From NCBI GenBank assembly GCA_027491315.1, contig JAIXWL010000010.1, positions 124,001 to 188,000 of the forward strand: a stretch of DNA of 64,000 nt, in the 5' to 3' direction. This DNA is from Cytophagaceae bacterium. GTDB taxonomy: Bacteria; Bacteroidota; Bacteroidia; Cytophagales; Spirosomataceae. The translations under genes and the position numbers were made by a program. The notes beneath the pieces were generated by a model that saw only the letters and a program-made list of their open reading frames with translations, had not been told where the DNA came from and ran no database searches. This document shows, piece by piece, positions 1-8,773 of this stretch (positions are counted from its first letter, which is position 1; every line of letters begins with the position of its first letter).

Positions 1-129
1 AGCTTTGGTTGCTGTAACTACCCTTCCTAGAAATAAAACCGTCTTATCTTGGCCTTGAGCCATAAGATCTTGACTGAGGCCTGCAACTAAAAAGAAAAGT
101 CCCAATATGACTTGTTTGCAAATTTTCAT
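1..129 (-). CDS. Secreted protein of unknown function (5' end only, partial)
   Basis: Only the first 43 codons are inside the window; the frame is open to base 1. The start ATG is at 127-129. The N-terminus is a standard signal peptide: a short basic start (MKICK), a hydrophobic stretch (VILGLFFLVAGL) and an alanine/glutamine-rich cleavage region near residues 24-26, followed by a mature part beginning about GQDKTVLFLGR. The product is therefore expected to be exported to the periplasm or outer membrane. It lies downstream of cdsA on the same strand, with a 56-bp gap. Too little is visible to name a family. Confidence 0.6.
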   Translation of the reverse strand, partial: MKICKQVILGLFFLVAGLSQDLMAQGQDKTVLFLGRVVTATKA

Positions 130-185
130 TGAGCTGCAAATAATATTTTTATGTTTTAATTGATCCATTCCTAAACGAATGAAGC

Positions 186-1016
186 TTAAAATAATTTCAA
201 AAAAGTAATAATAAATGGTATGGATAATAATAAACCATCAAATCGGTCTAAAAAACCACCATGCCCAGGAATTGTATTTGCAGAATCCTTGATATTAATG
301 CTTCGCTTAAATAAAGATTCTACTAAATCACCATAAGTCCCTGCTACTACAATAATGCCTCCAATGGCAAACCATTCCCATACTTGGTAATTGGTAAAAT
401 ATATGGAAATAAAATATGCTGCCAACATAGCACTCAATAATCCTCCTACCAAACCTTCCCAAGACTTTTTGGGAGAAACCCTTTCAAACAATTTAGTTTT
501 ACCAAAATAAGTTCCAGCAAAATAAGCCCCAGAATCACTCGCCCATAATAAAAACAAACAACCCATAATAATGTTCGCATCATAAGCACCCGATCTCATA
601 AAAGCCAATACGGTCAATAAGGCAAAGGGCAATGCCACATAAATTATTCCCAAAAAGGTAAAAGCAATATTCTGAAAAGGTTTTCCATCATTTGATTTAT
701 ACAACTTGATAAAAAAGATAATGGTTAACAATGGCGATAGAATGTAATAATTATGGTAGCCTATCATCCCTTTTTCGATAAAAAATGTCAGTAAATGGAG
801 AATAACCCCACAAAAGGTTCCATAAAAAGTCAAAGGTAAATTCCCTTCTAAACTTCCCACTAATTTATAAAATTCCAATTGAGCCAAAACACCTATCAAC
901 AGGAATAATCCTAAAAAAGTATAGTCATTAAAATTGATACAAAATAGCAAAAATGGAACGGCAATCACCGCCGCAATAATCCTTTGCCATAAATTACTCA
1001 AATTGGACAAGCCCAT
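186..1016 (-). CDS. cdsA: Phosphatidate cytidylyltransferase
   Basis: Makes CDP-diacylglycerol from phosphatidic acid and CTP at the inner membrane, the branch point for phospholipid synthesis. The 276-residue protein is almost entirely hydrophobic, with about eight membrane segments, the usual size for CdsA. The family signature is near the C-terminus (GHGGFLDRFDG, about residues 250-260), preceded by PKKSWEGLVGG and GDLVESLFKR, which are typical of the CTP/phosphatidate-binding part. It follows the DUF2007 gene with a 9-bp gap and probably shares its transcript with that gene and the CPBP protease gene. The start MGLSNLSNLWQR leaves a short cytoplasmic tail before the first helix. Confidence 0.95.
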   Translation of the reverse strand: MGLSNLSNLWQRIIAAVIAVPFLLFCINFNDYTFLGLFLLIGVLAQLEFYKLVGSLEGNLPLTFYGTFCGVILHLLTFFIEKGMIGYHNYYILSPLLTIIFFIKLYKSNDGKPFQNIAFTFLGIIYVALPFALLTVLAFMRSGAYDANIIMGCLFLLWASDSGAYFAGTYFGKTKLFERVSPKKSWEGLVGGLLSAMLAAYFISIYFTNYQVWEWFAIGGIIVVAGTYGDLVESLFKRSINIKDSANTIPGHGGFLDRFDGLLLSIPFIITFLKLF

Positions 1017-1025
1017 AGGTTGATG

Positions 1026-1232
1026 TTAAATCTTGGTTTCAGCGATGGCTAATTTAGCCTGATCGACATGATCTTGGTGTACGTATAATTCAAATACCCC
1101 TAAATTGTAAGGGCTTATTTTCTTGTTAATTACCACGGCTGGAATTTCATAGCTATCAGCAAGCATCGACTTCAACAATTCCAAATCAATGCCATTTTGA
1201 GAAGAACCCAACAAAACCCAATCCTTGATCAT
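1026..1232 (-). CDS. DUF2007 family small protein
   Basis: A 68-residue cytoplasmic protein starting MIKDWVLLGSS. The pattern (hydrophobic strand, then a helix with LLKSMLADS, then VVINKK, and a C-terminal helix with DQAKLAI) fits the small ferredoxin-like DUF2007 family, called putative signal-transducing or prokaryotic signalling proteins with unproven function. I chose the start at 1232 rather than a longer reading from 1307, because this ATG overlaps the stop of the upstream CPBP gene as ATGA (1229-1232). That arrangement is a typical sign of translational coupling. The longer reading would add 25 residues that overlap the CPBP coding region and do not look like this family. Confidence 0.8.
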   Translation of the reverse strand: MIKDWVLLGSSQNGIDLELLKSMLADSYEIPAVVINKKISPYNLGVFELYVHQDHVDQAKLAIAETKI

Positions 1233-2179
1233 ATTTCCTCTCTTTGTTGATACATTAAACGAATATAATAAATAAGAAACATCAATGAAATGGCCGCAGA
1301 CCACCAAGGAATCACGTCCCCTACTTGTTCAGGATCTAAATCAATCAACTTTTCTTGATGCAGGTATGATAAAGTTAATGTCCAAGCATTATTGAAAAAA
1401 TGCGCAAGAATAGGCAACCAAATATTCCTAAACCAAATGTACAGATAGCCAAAAAAAGCTCCTAAAAGCATCCTAGGAAGGAATCCATAAAATTGAAAAT
1501 GGATGAAACTGAAAATAGCCGCTGAAAGCCACACGGCCACATGAACATTGACTAGATATCGCTCCAAGAGATTTTGTAAAACACCACGAAAAAACAATTC
1601 CTCTCCAATAGCAGCCATACCAGCTATGACAGCAAGTGCTGTCAAAAAATCCATGGGTGTCTCAAAATGTAATAAAAACTTGGTCAAACGAGCCATATTA
1701 TCCTCTGAGGACCGCATCCATGTTTCTAATTCCTCATAACCTGCCGGAAGTATAATCGATTGATTCCATTCAATGATGTACTCCATCATGGGAATAGAAA
1801 CAATTAATGCAATAATCGACCATGAAAATATTCGCCAAGAAGGTGCCTCGAGTGGACTTAATTCATATAATGACTTTTTTTCTATAAATCTCAAATAAGC
1901 CCAAGAGCCTCCTACAAATGTAAATAAGGAAACAAACCATTGTAAGGCCATTATTCCCTTAAATGCACCATCGTATTTCTCGGGACTAGCCATAAAATTC
2001 AATACCAGCTTTTGAAATTCTACCACATTGGTAGTAGGAAATTCCATAATTAAAACTACCGCTACTAAGCCCAAAAACTGCCCCAAAAAGCTTCCAAGCA
2101 GAAAAAATCCCAATAGGCTAAGTAACTTTGAAAATAGACCCAACCAACGTGCTGGCCCAGAAATATAGTTTTCTTCCAT
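1229..2179 (-). CDS. CPBP family intramembrane glutamic endopeptidase
   Basis: A 316-residue polytopic membrane protein of the CPBP (CAAX protease and bacteriocin-processing, ABI) family. The catalytic motif EELFFRG is visible at about residues 192-198, followed by the second motif (FSFIHF) and third motif (LAHFFNNAW), which hold the conserved His and Asn residues. About seven or eight hydrophobic helices are present. Substrates of bacterial members are mostly unknown. It heads a small minus-strand operon with the DUF2007 gene (4-bp overlap) and cdsA. It is divergent from dusB, with only 27 bp between the start codons, so the two promoters must lie in or next to coding sequence. Confidence 0.9.
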   Translation of the reverse strand: MEENYISGPARWLGLFSKLLSLLGFFLLGSFLGQFLGLVAVVLIMEFPTTNVVEFQKLVLNFMASPEKYDGAFKGIMALQWFVSLFTFVGGSWAYLRFIEKKSLYELSPLEAPSWRIFSWSIIALIVSIPMMEYIIEWNQSIILPAGYEELETWMRSSEDNMARLTKFLLHFETPMDFLTALAVIAGMAAIGEELFFRGVLQNLLERYLVNVHVAVWLSAAIFSFIHFQFYGFLPRMLLGAFFGYLYIWFRNIWLPILAHFFNNAWTLTLSYLHQEKLIDLDPEQVGDVIPWWSAAISLMFLIYYIRLMYQQREEI

Positions 2180-2206
2180 AATGGTCGTAAATTTACTGAA
2201 TTTTTA

Positions 2207-3205
2207 ATGAGAATGGTAAAAATAGGCAACATCGAATTAAGCTCTTTCCCGCTACTTTTAGCACCCATGGAGGACGTTTCAGACCCACCGTTTCGAGCTG
2301 TATGTAAGGAAAATGGGGCGGACTTGATGTATACGGAATTTATTTCTTCCGAAGGCCTTATTCGAGATGCTGCAAAAAGCGTACAAAAGCTAGACATCTT
2401 TGAGTATGAGCGGCCTATTGGTATTCAGCTTTTTGGTTCTTCCATTGAAACCATGGCCTCTTGCACAGAAATAGCTACCCAAGCAGGCCCTGATTTAATT
2501 GACATCAATTATGGTTGTCCTGTAAAGCAAGTTGCTTGCAAAGGCGCAGGAGCAGCACTTTTACAAGATATCCCCAAAATGGTCGCTATGACCAAAGCGG
2601 TAGTAAATGCCACCCATTTGCCCGTGACCGTAAAAACCCGATTAGGCTGGGATGAATCAACCAAAAACATTGAGGAAGTAGCTGAAAGACTTCAAGACAT
2701 TGGAATTCAGGCCTTGAGCATTCATGGGCGCACTCGTGTTCAAATGTACAAGGGAGAAGCCAATTGGGAATTAATTGCCAAAGTCAAAAATAATCCTCGC
2801 ATAAAAATTCCCATTTTCGGAAATGGAGATATTGACACTCCCGAAAAAGCATTGGAATATAAAAACAGATATGGCGTTGATGGGGTAATGATTGGTCGAG
2901 CTACCATTGGTTATCCTTGGATTTTTAATGAAATCAAACATTTTATTAAAACCGGTGAACACCTCGCTCCTCCTACCTTAGAAGAGCGAATTAGCGTATG
3001 CCAAAGCCACCTTGATTTTTCCATCAAATGGAAAGGAAATCACGGAGGTATCGTAGAAATGCGTCGCCATTATGCCAATTATTTCCGGGGCATGGACCAT
3101 TTTAAACCGTTTAGAAGTCGATTGGTAACTTCTCATTCTTACGAGGAAATAAGTTTAACACTTCAAGAAATTGCGGAACATTACCAAGCAATTTCACCTG
3201 CATAA
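2207..3205 (+). CDS. dusB: tRNA-dihydrouridine synthase (DusB type)
   Basis: An FMN-dependent enzyme that reduces uridine to dihydrouridine in the D-loop of tRNA. The TIM-barrel part opens with LLLAPMEDVSDPPFR (about residues 16-30). The catalytic cysteine motif NYGCPVKQV is at about 101-109 and the FMN phosphate-binding strands include IHGRTR and FGNGDI, with GVMIGRATIG near residue 226-235. At 332 residues the length is normal. An alternative ATG six bases downstream (MVKIGNIEL) is also plausible. The gene is followed after 3 bp by a DMT transporter, so the two are probably cotranscribed, but no functional link is evident. Confidence 0.93.
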   Translation: MRMVKIGNIELSSFPLLLAPMEDVSDPPFRAVCKENGADLMYTEFISSEGLIRDAAKSVQKLDIFEYERPIGIQLFGSSIETMASCTEIATQAGPDLIDINYGCPVKQVACKGAGAALLQDIPKMVAMTKAVVNATHLPVTVKTRLGWDESTKNIEEVAERLQDIGIQALSIHGRTRVQMYKGEANWELIAKVKNNPRIKIPIFGNGDIDTPEKALEYKNRYGVDGVMIGRATIGYPWIFNEIKHFIKTGEHLAPPTLEERISVCQSHLDFSIKWKGNHGGIVEMRRHYANYFRGMDHFKPFRSRLVTSHSYEEISLTLQEIAEHYQAISPA

Positions 3206-3208
3206 AAC

Positions 3209-4096
3209 ATGACATCAACACAAAAAGTACCTACCCTTTGGGTCATTTTAGCCATCGTGGCTATTTCTTTAATTTGGGGTAGCTCCTTTATTCTAGTAAA
3301 AAAAAGCCTTAGTACTTATACTGCCATGGAGGTAGGTGCATTACGTATTGCCTCCGCAGCATTGTTCTTTTGTCCATTCTTTTTCAAAAGAAGAAAATAC
3401 ATCCAAAAACAGCATTGGCCTTCCTTCTTGCTAGCTGGTCTAACAGGAAATTTATTACCTGCCATCCTCTTTTCCATTGCGGGAGAACACCTTCCAAGTG
3501 CTCTATCAGGCATGTTAAATGCCTTTACACCTTTATTTACCCTAATCATCGGAATCGTTTTGTTCCAACAAAAATTCATCTTAAAACAAACAGGAGGTAT
3601 TATCTTAGGTTTAATTGGATGCATTGGATTATTAGTTGCAGGAAAAAGCTTCTCCTTACAATTTAATTATCATGCCCTTTGGGTCATTTTAGCGACCTTC
3701 TTGTATGGCATCAATTTGCATACTGTCAAATCAAAATTTGCTGATTTACACCCGTTGACTTCTACTGCTGGCGTATTCATGATGATAGGCCCTTTGGCAT
3801 TAGGCTTGCTAGCCTACTCAGGTTTTTTCCAAAGACCCTGGTCTGATCATGCACAAATGTGGCCTCTACTAGCAGCTATCGCACTTGGCTTGTTTGGATC
3901 GGCCATTGCCATGGTGCTGTTTAATCAATTAATCAAATGGACCAGTGCCATCGTGGCGAGTTCGGTTACCTACCTAATTCCAATAGTGGCCGTGGCCTGG
4001 GGACTTTTTGATGGAGAAACCATTTATTGGTCCCAGATAGTGTTTATGTTCATTTTACTTTGGGGAGTATATCAAGTCAATAATTCAAAATCTTGA
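3209..4096 (+). CDS. DMT superfamily (EamA) transporter
   Basis: A 295-residue protein with ten hydrophobic segments in two repeated halves, the normal EamA/RhaT architecture for export of small metabolites. The first half contains IWGSSFILVKKSL (about residues 22-34), a hallmark of the EamA repeat, and the second half repeats the pattern from about residue 155. The substrate cannot be read from sequence. It starts 3 bp after dusB and probably shares its promoter. Confidence 0.9.
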   Translation: MTSTQKVPTLWVILAIVAISLIWGSSFILVKKSLSTYTAMEVGALRIASAALFFCPFFFKRRKYIQKQHWPSFLLAGLTGNLLPAILFSIAGEHLPSALSGMLNAFTPLFTLIIGIVLFQQKFILKQTGGIILGLIGCIGLLVAGKSFSLQFNYHALWVILATFLYGINLHTVKSKFADLHPLTSTAGVFMMIGPLALGLLAYSGFFQRPWSDHAQMWPLLAAIALGLFGSAIAMVLFNQLIKWTSAIVASSVTYLIPIVAVAWGLFDGETIYWSQIVFMFILLWGVYQVNNSKS

Positions 4097-4146
4097 TAAA
4101 ATTTTTCAATTCCCCAAGGCTGATTTGATTATCAAATAACTTTTAG

Positions 4147-4194
4147 GATTGACATGTAGATTGCTCGGACTTATTCATCTGTCCTACATCAATC
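4147..4194 (+). promoter_or_regulatory. Inverted repeat directly upstream of the DUF2851 start codon
   Basis: The stretch can fold into an imperfect hairpin: the arm GATTGACATGTA (4147-4158) pairs with TACATCAATC (4185-4194) apart from a small bulge, and an inner GGAC/GTCC stem (about 4167-4170 and 4181-4184) extends it. The right arm ends one base before the ATG at 4196, so folding would cover the ribosome-binding region. Whether it regulates translation is unproven. Confidence 0.35.
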
Positions 4195-4195
4195 T

Positions 4196-5464
4196 ATGAA
4201 CGAACTTATACTGAGTCAAATCTGGAGTAAACAAATTTTTAATCATAAAAATTTACGAAGCCAACAAGGAGACTACCTTCAAATCATTCATCCAGGATTT
4301 TTGAATAAGCACGCTGGAGCAGATTTCCAAGAAGCACACATCCTATTAAATGATTTTGCCTGGATAGGCTCCGTAGAATTACATGTCAATGCCTCCGATT
4401 GGCTAGCTCATGCGCATGACCAAGATGCATCATTTGAAAATGTCATTCTTCATGTGGTTTGGAAGGCCGACCTGGCCATCTATTACCAAGATGGCCGAGA
4501 AATACCCACCCTGGAATTATGCCATCGTGTACCGGAAACAAGCATGGTAGAATCCTTTATCCATCAACCTGATTCCATTCCCTGCCACAAATTTTTCCCT
4601 GAAATTTCACATGTACAAAAAACCTATATGCTAAACCTTTGTGCTCAAGAACGCATGCAAATTAAGTATGAATCCATTTTGGAACTTTGGCATAAAAATC
4701 AAGAGGATTGGGAAGAAACATTTTATCAATCCTTGGGGAAAAGCTTTGGATTTGGATTAAATGCGGATCCCATGCTTCGACTAACCCAAGCTATACCGCT
4801 AAAACTGATCTTGAGAAATAGGGATCGACCTTTAGGTATTGAGGCGGCCATGATGGGACTCGCAGGACTACTTGAAGAACCAATAAAAGATGAATACCAA
4901 TGGAACTTAAGAAGGGAATTCATTCACCTCAAAAAAAAATACCAATGGGAGAAGGCATATTTGCAAGCATCCGATTGGAAATTCCTACGATTAAGGCCTG
5001 CAAATTTTCCCACCATACGCATGGCTCAATTTGCCGAAATCATTCGAAATAATTGTTCCCTATTATCTATATTATTGGAAATTCAAGATTTGAAAGTCAT
5101 TCAAAACCTTTTTGAAATTAGCCCCTCACCTTATTGGCAAAAACACTATCACTTTGGTAAAGTGAGTAAAAAAGGAAGTATTCAATTAGGAAAATCTGCC
5201 TTTTATTCACTTTGTATCAATGCGCTAATTCCGATATTACTAGCTTATTCCTTTGTCAAGAATGACAAGAAATATACCGATAAGGCTTATCGGTGGTTAT
5301 TTGAAATGGAAGAAGAAAATAATTTGATCACGCGCATGTATGCTCAGCTAGGTTTAGCCATTAACAATGCGCACGACTCTCAAGCCTGCCTTCATTGGCA
5401 CAAACACTATTGCCAAACAAAAAAATGCCTTAGCTGTTCCGTAGGCCAGGAAATTCTACTCTGA
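4196..5464 (+). CDS. DUF2851 family protein
   Basis: A 422-residue cytoplasmic protein of a family found mainly in Bacteroidota and with no known function. Family traits visible here are the N-terminal block around LILSQIWSKQIF, HPGFLNKHAGADFQEA (about residues 32-47), the WIGSVELHVNASDW block (about residues 56-69), and the short cysteine-containing tail CQTKKCLSCSVG. The N-terminal block has the look of a nuclease-like beta sheet (GADFQ, ELHV), but this is only an impression. Its 3' end overlaps the convergent GH43 gene by 9 bp. Confidence 0.85.
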   Translation: MNELILSQIWSKQIFNHKNLRSQQGDYLQIIHPGFLNKHAGADFQEAHILLNDFAWIGSVELHVNASDWLAHAHDQDASFENVILHVVWKADLAIYYQDGREIPTLELCHRVPETSMVESFIHQPDSIPCHKFFPEISHVQKTYMLNLCAQERMQIKYESILELWHKNQEDWEETFYQSLGKSFGFGLNADPMLRLTQAIPLKLILRNRDRPLGIEAAMMGLAGLLEEPIKDEYQWNLRREFIHLKKKYQWEKAYLQASDWKFLRLRPANFPTIRMAQFAEIIRNNCSLLSILLEIQDLKVIQNLFEISPSPYWQKHYHFGKVSKKGSIQLGKSAFYSLCINALIPILLAYSFVKNDKKYTDKAYRWLFEMEEENNLITRMYAQLGLAINNAHDSQACLHWHKHYCQTKKCLSCSVGQEILL

Positions 5465-7210
5465 CTTAATGATAGGTCCACGTTTTCCAATCCCATTTTC
5501 ATTGAATGCCTCGATCTGAAAATAATAGGTTTTGTCTTTATCCATGGATTTAAAATAATATTCATTGGCACCAAATACCTGTACTGAGGTATACAATTTA
5601 TCAGGAGAAATCCCCGAATAAATTACATAACCTGTTGCCTGTGGATCATGTCGCCATTTCAACCAAGCCGACCTTTTATCATGTTCTCCACGTAAAACCA
5701 CAAAATCTTTTACCTCTTTGGCCAAGGCGCCATGCCCTTTACCAAATACCCTCAAACCACTGATAGCAAATTTCCCCGCTGCCATATGTTCATTTACCAA
5801 TTTGACATACCTTGCTTCCAAAGGTTTAGCTAGTTCTACATAATCATGTGGAACATCCGTTTTATTCTTTGATTTGTCAATGATCAATTGCCACGTCTTG
5901 CCATCCTTACTGGTAAAAACACGATACTGATGATATATACCTTGTATTTTCCCCAAAAAACTTGAGTCCACATCTTGATCTGCATAATTAATTTGAATGG
6001 CTCTAATGGTGGATATTTCGCCTAAATCCGACTGAATATATTCTCCTTTGTTGGCTGTTTTGGCAGACCAATATGTCTTCATCTGCTCATCAACGGCATA
6101 ATTGGGTCCATAGCCTGCTAGGCTAGAAGATACCTTAACGGGTTTATTATAATTCAACAGCATCCAGCCTGTAAATAAATCGGAAGGTTTATCAAATGTA
6201 GACTTTGGCATACGATACGGATAATCGCCATATGCTGTTTCCGTATATATAATCCCATCTTGATCAAATTTGCTAGGCCATAGTCCTAACCGACGCTCGA
6301 AGCTATTTTTTACTGCAATGGTAATGGTGGAAACATGCCACCAGTTACCATATTGACCTTCAAAAGTTGCCCCGTGGCCAGCACCTCGGGTAAATCCTCC
6401 TGGTTTAAATGAAAATGGATTATGAGATTGATAAGTAAAAGGTCCCATGGGTTTATCCGATGTATAAACCCCATCACCATAGGCTGAAAACTCTGTACCA
6501 GGTGCTCCATATTGTAGGTAATATTTACCCTTGTATTTATTCATCCAAGCTCCCTCCATAAAGGGTTTCAAAAAGGTATTATCCTGATATTCCCCGAACC
6601 TTTCCCAACCATGTAATTCATCATTCAATCGGATTAAATCTTTTCTTTCTCCAATCGGCTGTAAGGTCTTTCGGTCAATCTCTTGCCCATACATGGGATA
6701 AAAATTACTAGAACCATGGTATAAATAAAGCCGACCATCATCATCTAAAAAAAAGGCTGGATCCCATGCCCCAGCGGTAAAAGCATGCACCGACTCCCGC
6801 CACGTATCTGTTTCGGGTGAATGACTCGACCAAAGTGTAAAATCTTTGGCATAGGTGGACCCAATCACATACAAACTATCACCCATAACAAAGGTGGCTG
6901 GAGCACAAAGCTCATCATATACTTTATGGTAAGGTTGTAGGAAACGCCTTGACACAAAATTCCATTTCAACATGTCTTGACTCCACCAATAACCCCACTG
7001 ATTCGTTGAAAACAAATAATATTTATTCTTAAAATAAGTAATAACTGGATCTGCCGTAGCCCTATGACGGCCGGCTTCCGAAAAATTAGGAATTGGGGTG
7101 AATCCATAATCTAAATTCATCGGATTACAATAGGTACTTTGTGCCAATATTGGATATGAATAATAGGCCAAACAAAAGGCCAATATCAATGTTAAGTATC
7201 TAGATTTCAT
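5456..7210 (-). CDS. Secreted glycoside hydrolase family 43 with discoidin-like and fibronectin type III domains
   Basis: A 584-residue exported enzyme. Order of parts: signal peptide (1-23, ending in ILAQS); five-bladed GH43 beta-propeller (about 25-350); an F5/8 type C (discoidin-like) carbohydrate-binding domain (about 370-500); and an Fn3 module (about 505-584). The three GH43 acidic residues are recognisable: Asp54 in TADPVI (base), Asp150 in AWDPAFF (pKa modulator) and Glu219 in MEGAW (acid). Members act on arabinan, xylan or galactan side chains; the exact substrate cannot be told. I use the ATG at 7210 because it begins the signal peptide directly. No SusC/SusD or other glycosidase is beside it, so it stands alone. 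No T9SS C-terminal sorting domain is apparent. Confidence 0.88.
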   Translation of the reverse strand: MKSRYLTLILAFCLAYYSYPILAQSTYCNPMNLDYGFTPIPNFSEAGRHRATADPVITYFKNKYYLFSTNQWGYWWSQDMLKWNFVSRRFLQPYHKVYDELCAPATFVMGDSLYVIGSTYAKDFTLWSSHSPETDTWRESVHAFTAGAWDPAFFLDDDGRLYLYHGSSNFYPMYGQEIDRKTLQPIGERKDLIRLNDELHGWERFGEYQDNTFLKPFMEGAWMNKYKGKYYLQYGAPGTEFSAYGDGVYTSDKPMGPFTYQSHNPFSFKPGGFTRGAGHGATFEGQYGNWWHVSTITIAVKNSFERRLGLWPSKFDQDGIIYTETAYGDYPYRMPKSTFDKPSDLFTGWMLLNYNKPVKVSSSLAGYGPNYAVDEQMKTYWSAKTANKGEYIQSDLGEISTIRAIQINYADQDVDSSFLGKIQGIYHQYRVFTSKDGKTWQLIIDKSKNKTDVPHDYVELAKPLEARYVKLVNEHMAAGKFAISGLRVFGKGHGALAKEVKDFVVLRGEHDKRSAWLKWRHDPQATGYVIYSGISPDKLYTSVQVFGANEYYFKSMDKDKTYYFQIEAFNENGIGKRGPIIKSE

Positions 7211-7296
7211 GTTTACTTGTAGAAAATATTGACCAAAATACACATTGATCTCGATAAAAATACCAATTTTACATCGACAAAGTCTTTAATGCCCCT

Positions 7297-7995
7297 ATGA
7301 AAAAATATACTGGTCTAATGAGTGCAGGCTTGATCATTCTACTCTGGGGTTTACATCTTGGTTTTTGGATTCAAGATCCATTCGATTTCAAAAACCCTTG
7401 GTTTTACCTGGCTATTTTAATCCAAACTCATTTATATACAGGTCTTTTCATTTGTTCCCATGATGCCATTCATGGGGTTGTTTCTAAAGAACATCCCCGG
7501 CTCAACCATGCTATAGGCCGACTTTGTGCGACTCTTTTTGCCTTCAATAATTATACGATTTTACGCAAAAAACACCACCATCATCATGCTTACGTGAATA
7601 CCAAGGAAGACCCAGATGTACATCAAGGAAACTTTTTTATTTGGTGGTTCAAATTTATGTTTCAATACGTGCATTGGACGCAGATTCTAGCCATGGCAAT
7701 CACCTACAATGTCTTAAAAATTTGGTTTCCCATGAATAATATCATACTTATCTGGGAGGTCCCTGCTATATTAGCCACCTTGCAATTATTCTATTTTGGA
7801 ACTTATTTGCCCCATCGTGGTGAACATGATCCTGGGAATAAACATCAGTCCAGAAGCCAAGCTAAAAATCATATTTGGGCATTCATTTCTTGCTATAACT
7901 TTGGCTACCATTATGAGCATCACGATAAACCCTATTTACCCTGGTGGAAATTAGCAGAAGCAAAGGAGCAAAACAGCCAAATTTCTACTAGATAG
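7297..7995 (+). CDS. crtW: Beta-carotene ketolase-like membrane di-iron oxygenase (CrtW/fatty acid desaturase superfamily)
   Basis: A 232-residue integral membrane protein with the three histidine clusters of membrane di-iron enzymes: HDAIH (about residues 54-58), a run of five histidines in RKKHHHHHAY (about 92-96), and YHYEHH (about 206-211). The block LQLFYFGTYLPHRGEHDPG (about 166-184) closely matches the CrtW ketolase signature, and PWWKL near the end is also typical. CrtW adds 4-keto groups to beta-carotene rings, giving echinenone/canthaxanthin-type pigments. No other carotenoid gene is next to it. A general fatty acid desaturase is a less likely alternative. Confidence 0.75.
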   Translation: MKKYTGLMSAGLIILLWGLHLGFWIQDPFDFKNPWFYLAILIQTHLYTGLFICSHDAIHGVVSKEHPRLNHAIGRLCATLFAFNNYTILRKKHHHHHAYVNTKEDPDVHQGNFFIWWFKFMFQYVHWTQILAMAITYNVLKIWFPMNNIILIWEVPAILATLQLFYFGTYLPHRGEHDPGNKHQSRSQAKNHIWAFISCYNFGYHYEHHDKPYLPWWKLAEAKEQNSQISTR

Positions 7996-8009
7996 ATGAA
8001 TATTTTTTC

Positions 8010-8017
8010 TAAATTTG
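8010..8017 (+). promoter_or_regulatory. Putative -7 box upstream of pyrH
   Basis: TAAATTTG matches the Bacteroidota -7 consensus TAnnTTTG exactly and is followed by CAG. It sits 29 bp before the pyrH start. I see no clear TTG -33 element at the right spacing, so this is a motif match rather than a proven promoter. Confidence 0.45.
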
Positions 8018-8046
8018 CAGCGCACTAAATCGACCCGAATATTCCA

Positions 8047-8757
8047 ATGTCAGAACCCAAATACAAGCGAATTTTATTAAAACTTTCTGGTGAAGCCCTT
8101 TCCACTCCTACGGAAGTCATTGATCCAAGCATTTTAGATCAATACGCAGCAGAAATCAAAAAAGTCCACGATTTGGGAGTTGAAGTAGCCATCGTTATTG
8201 GAGGAGGAAATATTTTCCGTGGTGCTAGTGCCGCTAAAGCAGGTATTGACCGTGTACAAGGTGATTACATGGGAATGCTAGCCACTGTCATCAATGGTAT
8301 GGCTGTCCAAGCCTCTTTAGAAAAACATGGATTGTACACCCGCATGATGACAGCCATTAAGGTGGAAGCTGTGTGCGAACCGTTCATCCGAAGAAGAGCC
8401 ATGCGCCATCTTGAAAAAGGTAGAATCGTTATTTTTGGAGCCGGAACAGGTAATCCTTATTTCACCACAGATTCCACAGCATCCCTTCGTGCTATTGAAA
8501 TTGAAGCAGATGTCGTATTAAAAGGAACGCGCGTCGATGGAGTCTATACAGCGGATCCTGAAAAAGACCCAACAGCCACCAGATATACCCAATTAAGTTT
8601 TTCTGAAGCTATTTCAAAAGGCTTAAAAATCATGGATACTACGGCGTTCACCCTATGCCAAGAAAATAAATTACCGATCATCGTATTTAACATGAACAAA
8701 AACGGGAACTTATGTGACCTCGTTTCTGGAAAAGATGTAGGAACCTTAATCAGTTAA
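8047..8757 (+). CDS. pyrH: UMP kinase
   Basis: Phosphorylates UMP to UDP in pyrimidine nucleotide synthesis; the bacterial enzyme is a hexamer of the amino acid kinase fold. The N-terminus reads [11 protein letters not shown] (residues 8-18), then [11 protein letters not shown] (about 49-59), [15 protein letters not shown] and the nucleotide-binding [13 protein letters not shown] (about 135-147). The length of 236 residues is standard. It is followed 16 bp later by frr, a pairing conserved in most bacteria, so the two are very probably cotranscribed and end at the hairpin after frr. Confidence 0.97.
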   Translation: MSEPKYKRILLKLSGEALSTPTEVIDPSILDQYAAEIKKVHDLGVEVAIVIGGGNIFRGASAAKAGIDRVQGDYMGMLATVINGMAVQASLEKHGLYTRMMTAIKVEAVCEPFIRRRAMRHLEKGRIVIFGAGTGNPYFTTDSTASLRAIEIEADVVLKGTRVDGVYTADPEKDPTATRYTQLSFSEAISKGLKIMDTTAFTLCQENKLPIIVFNMNKNGNLCDLVSGKDVGTLIS

Positions 8758-8773
8758 TAAGCAATCAAATTAA

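Noticed and set aside
7570-7592. Run of five histidines in the CrtW-like protein read as a possible artificial His tag
   Set aside because: It lies inside the enzyme at the second metal-binding cluster (HxxHH) and is part of the natural motif.
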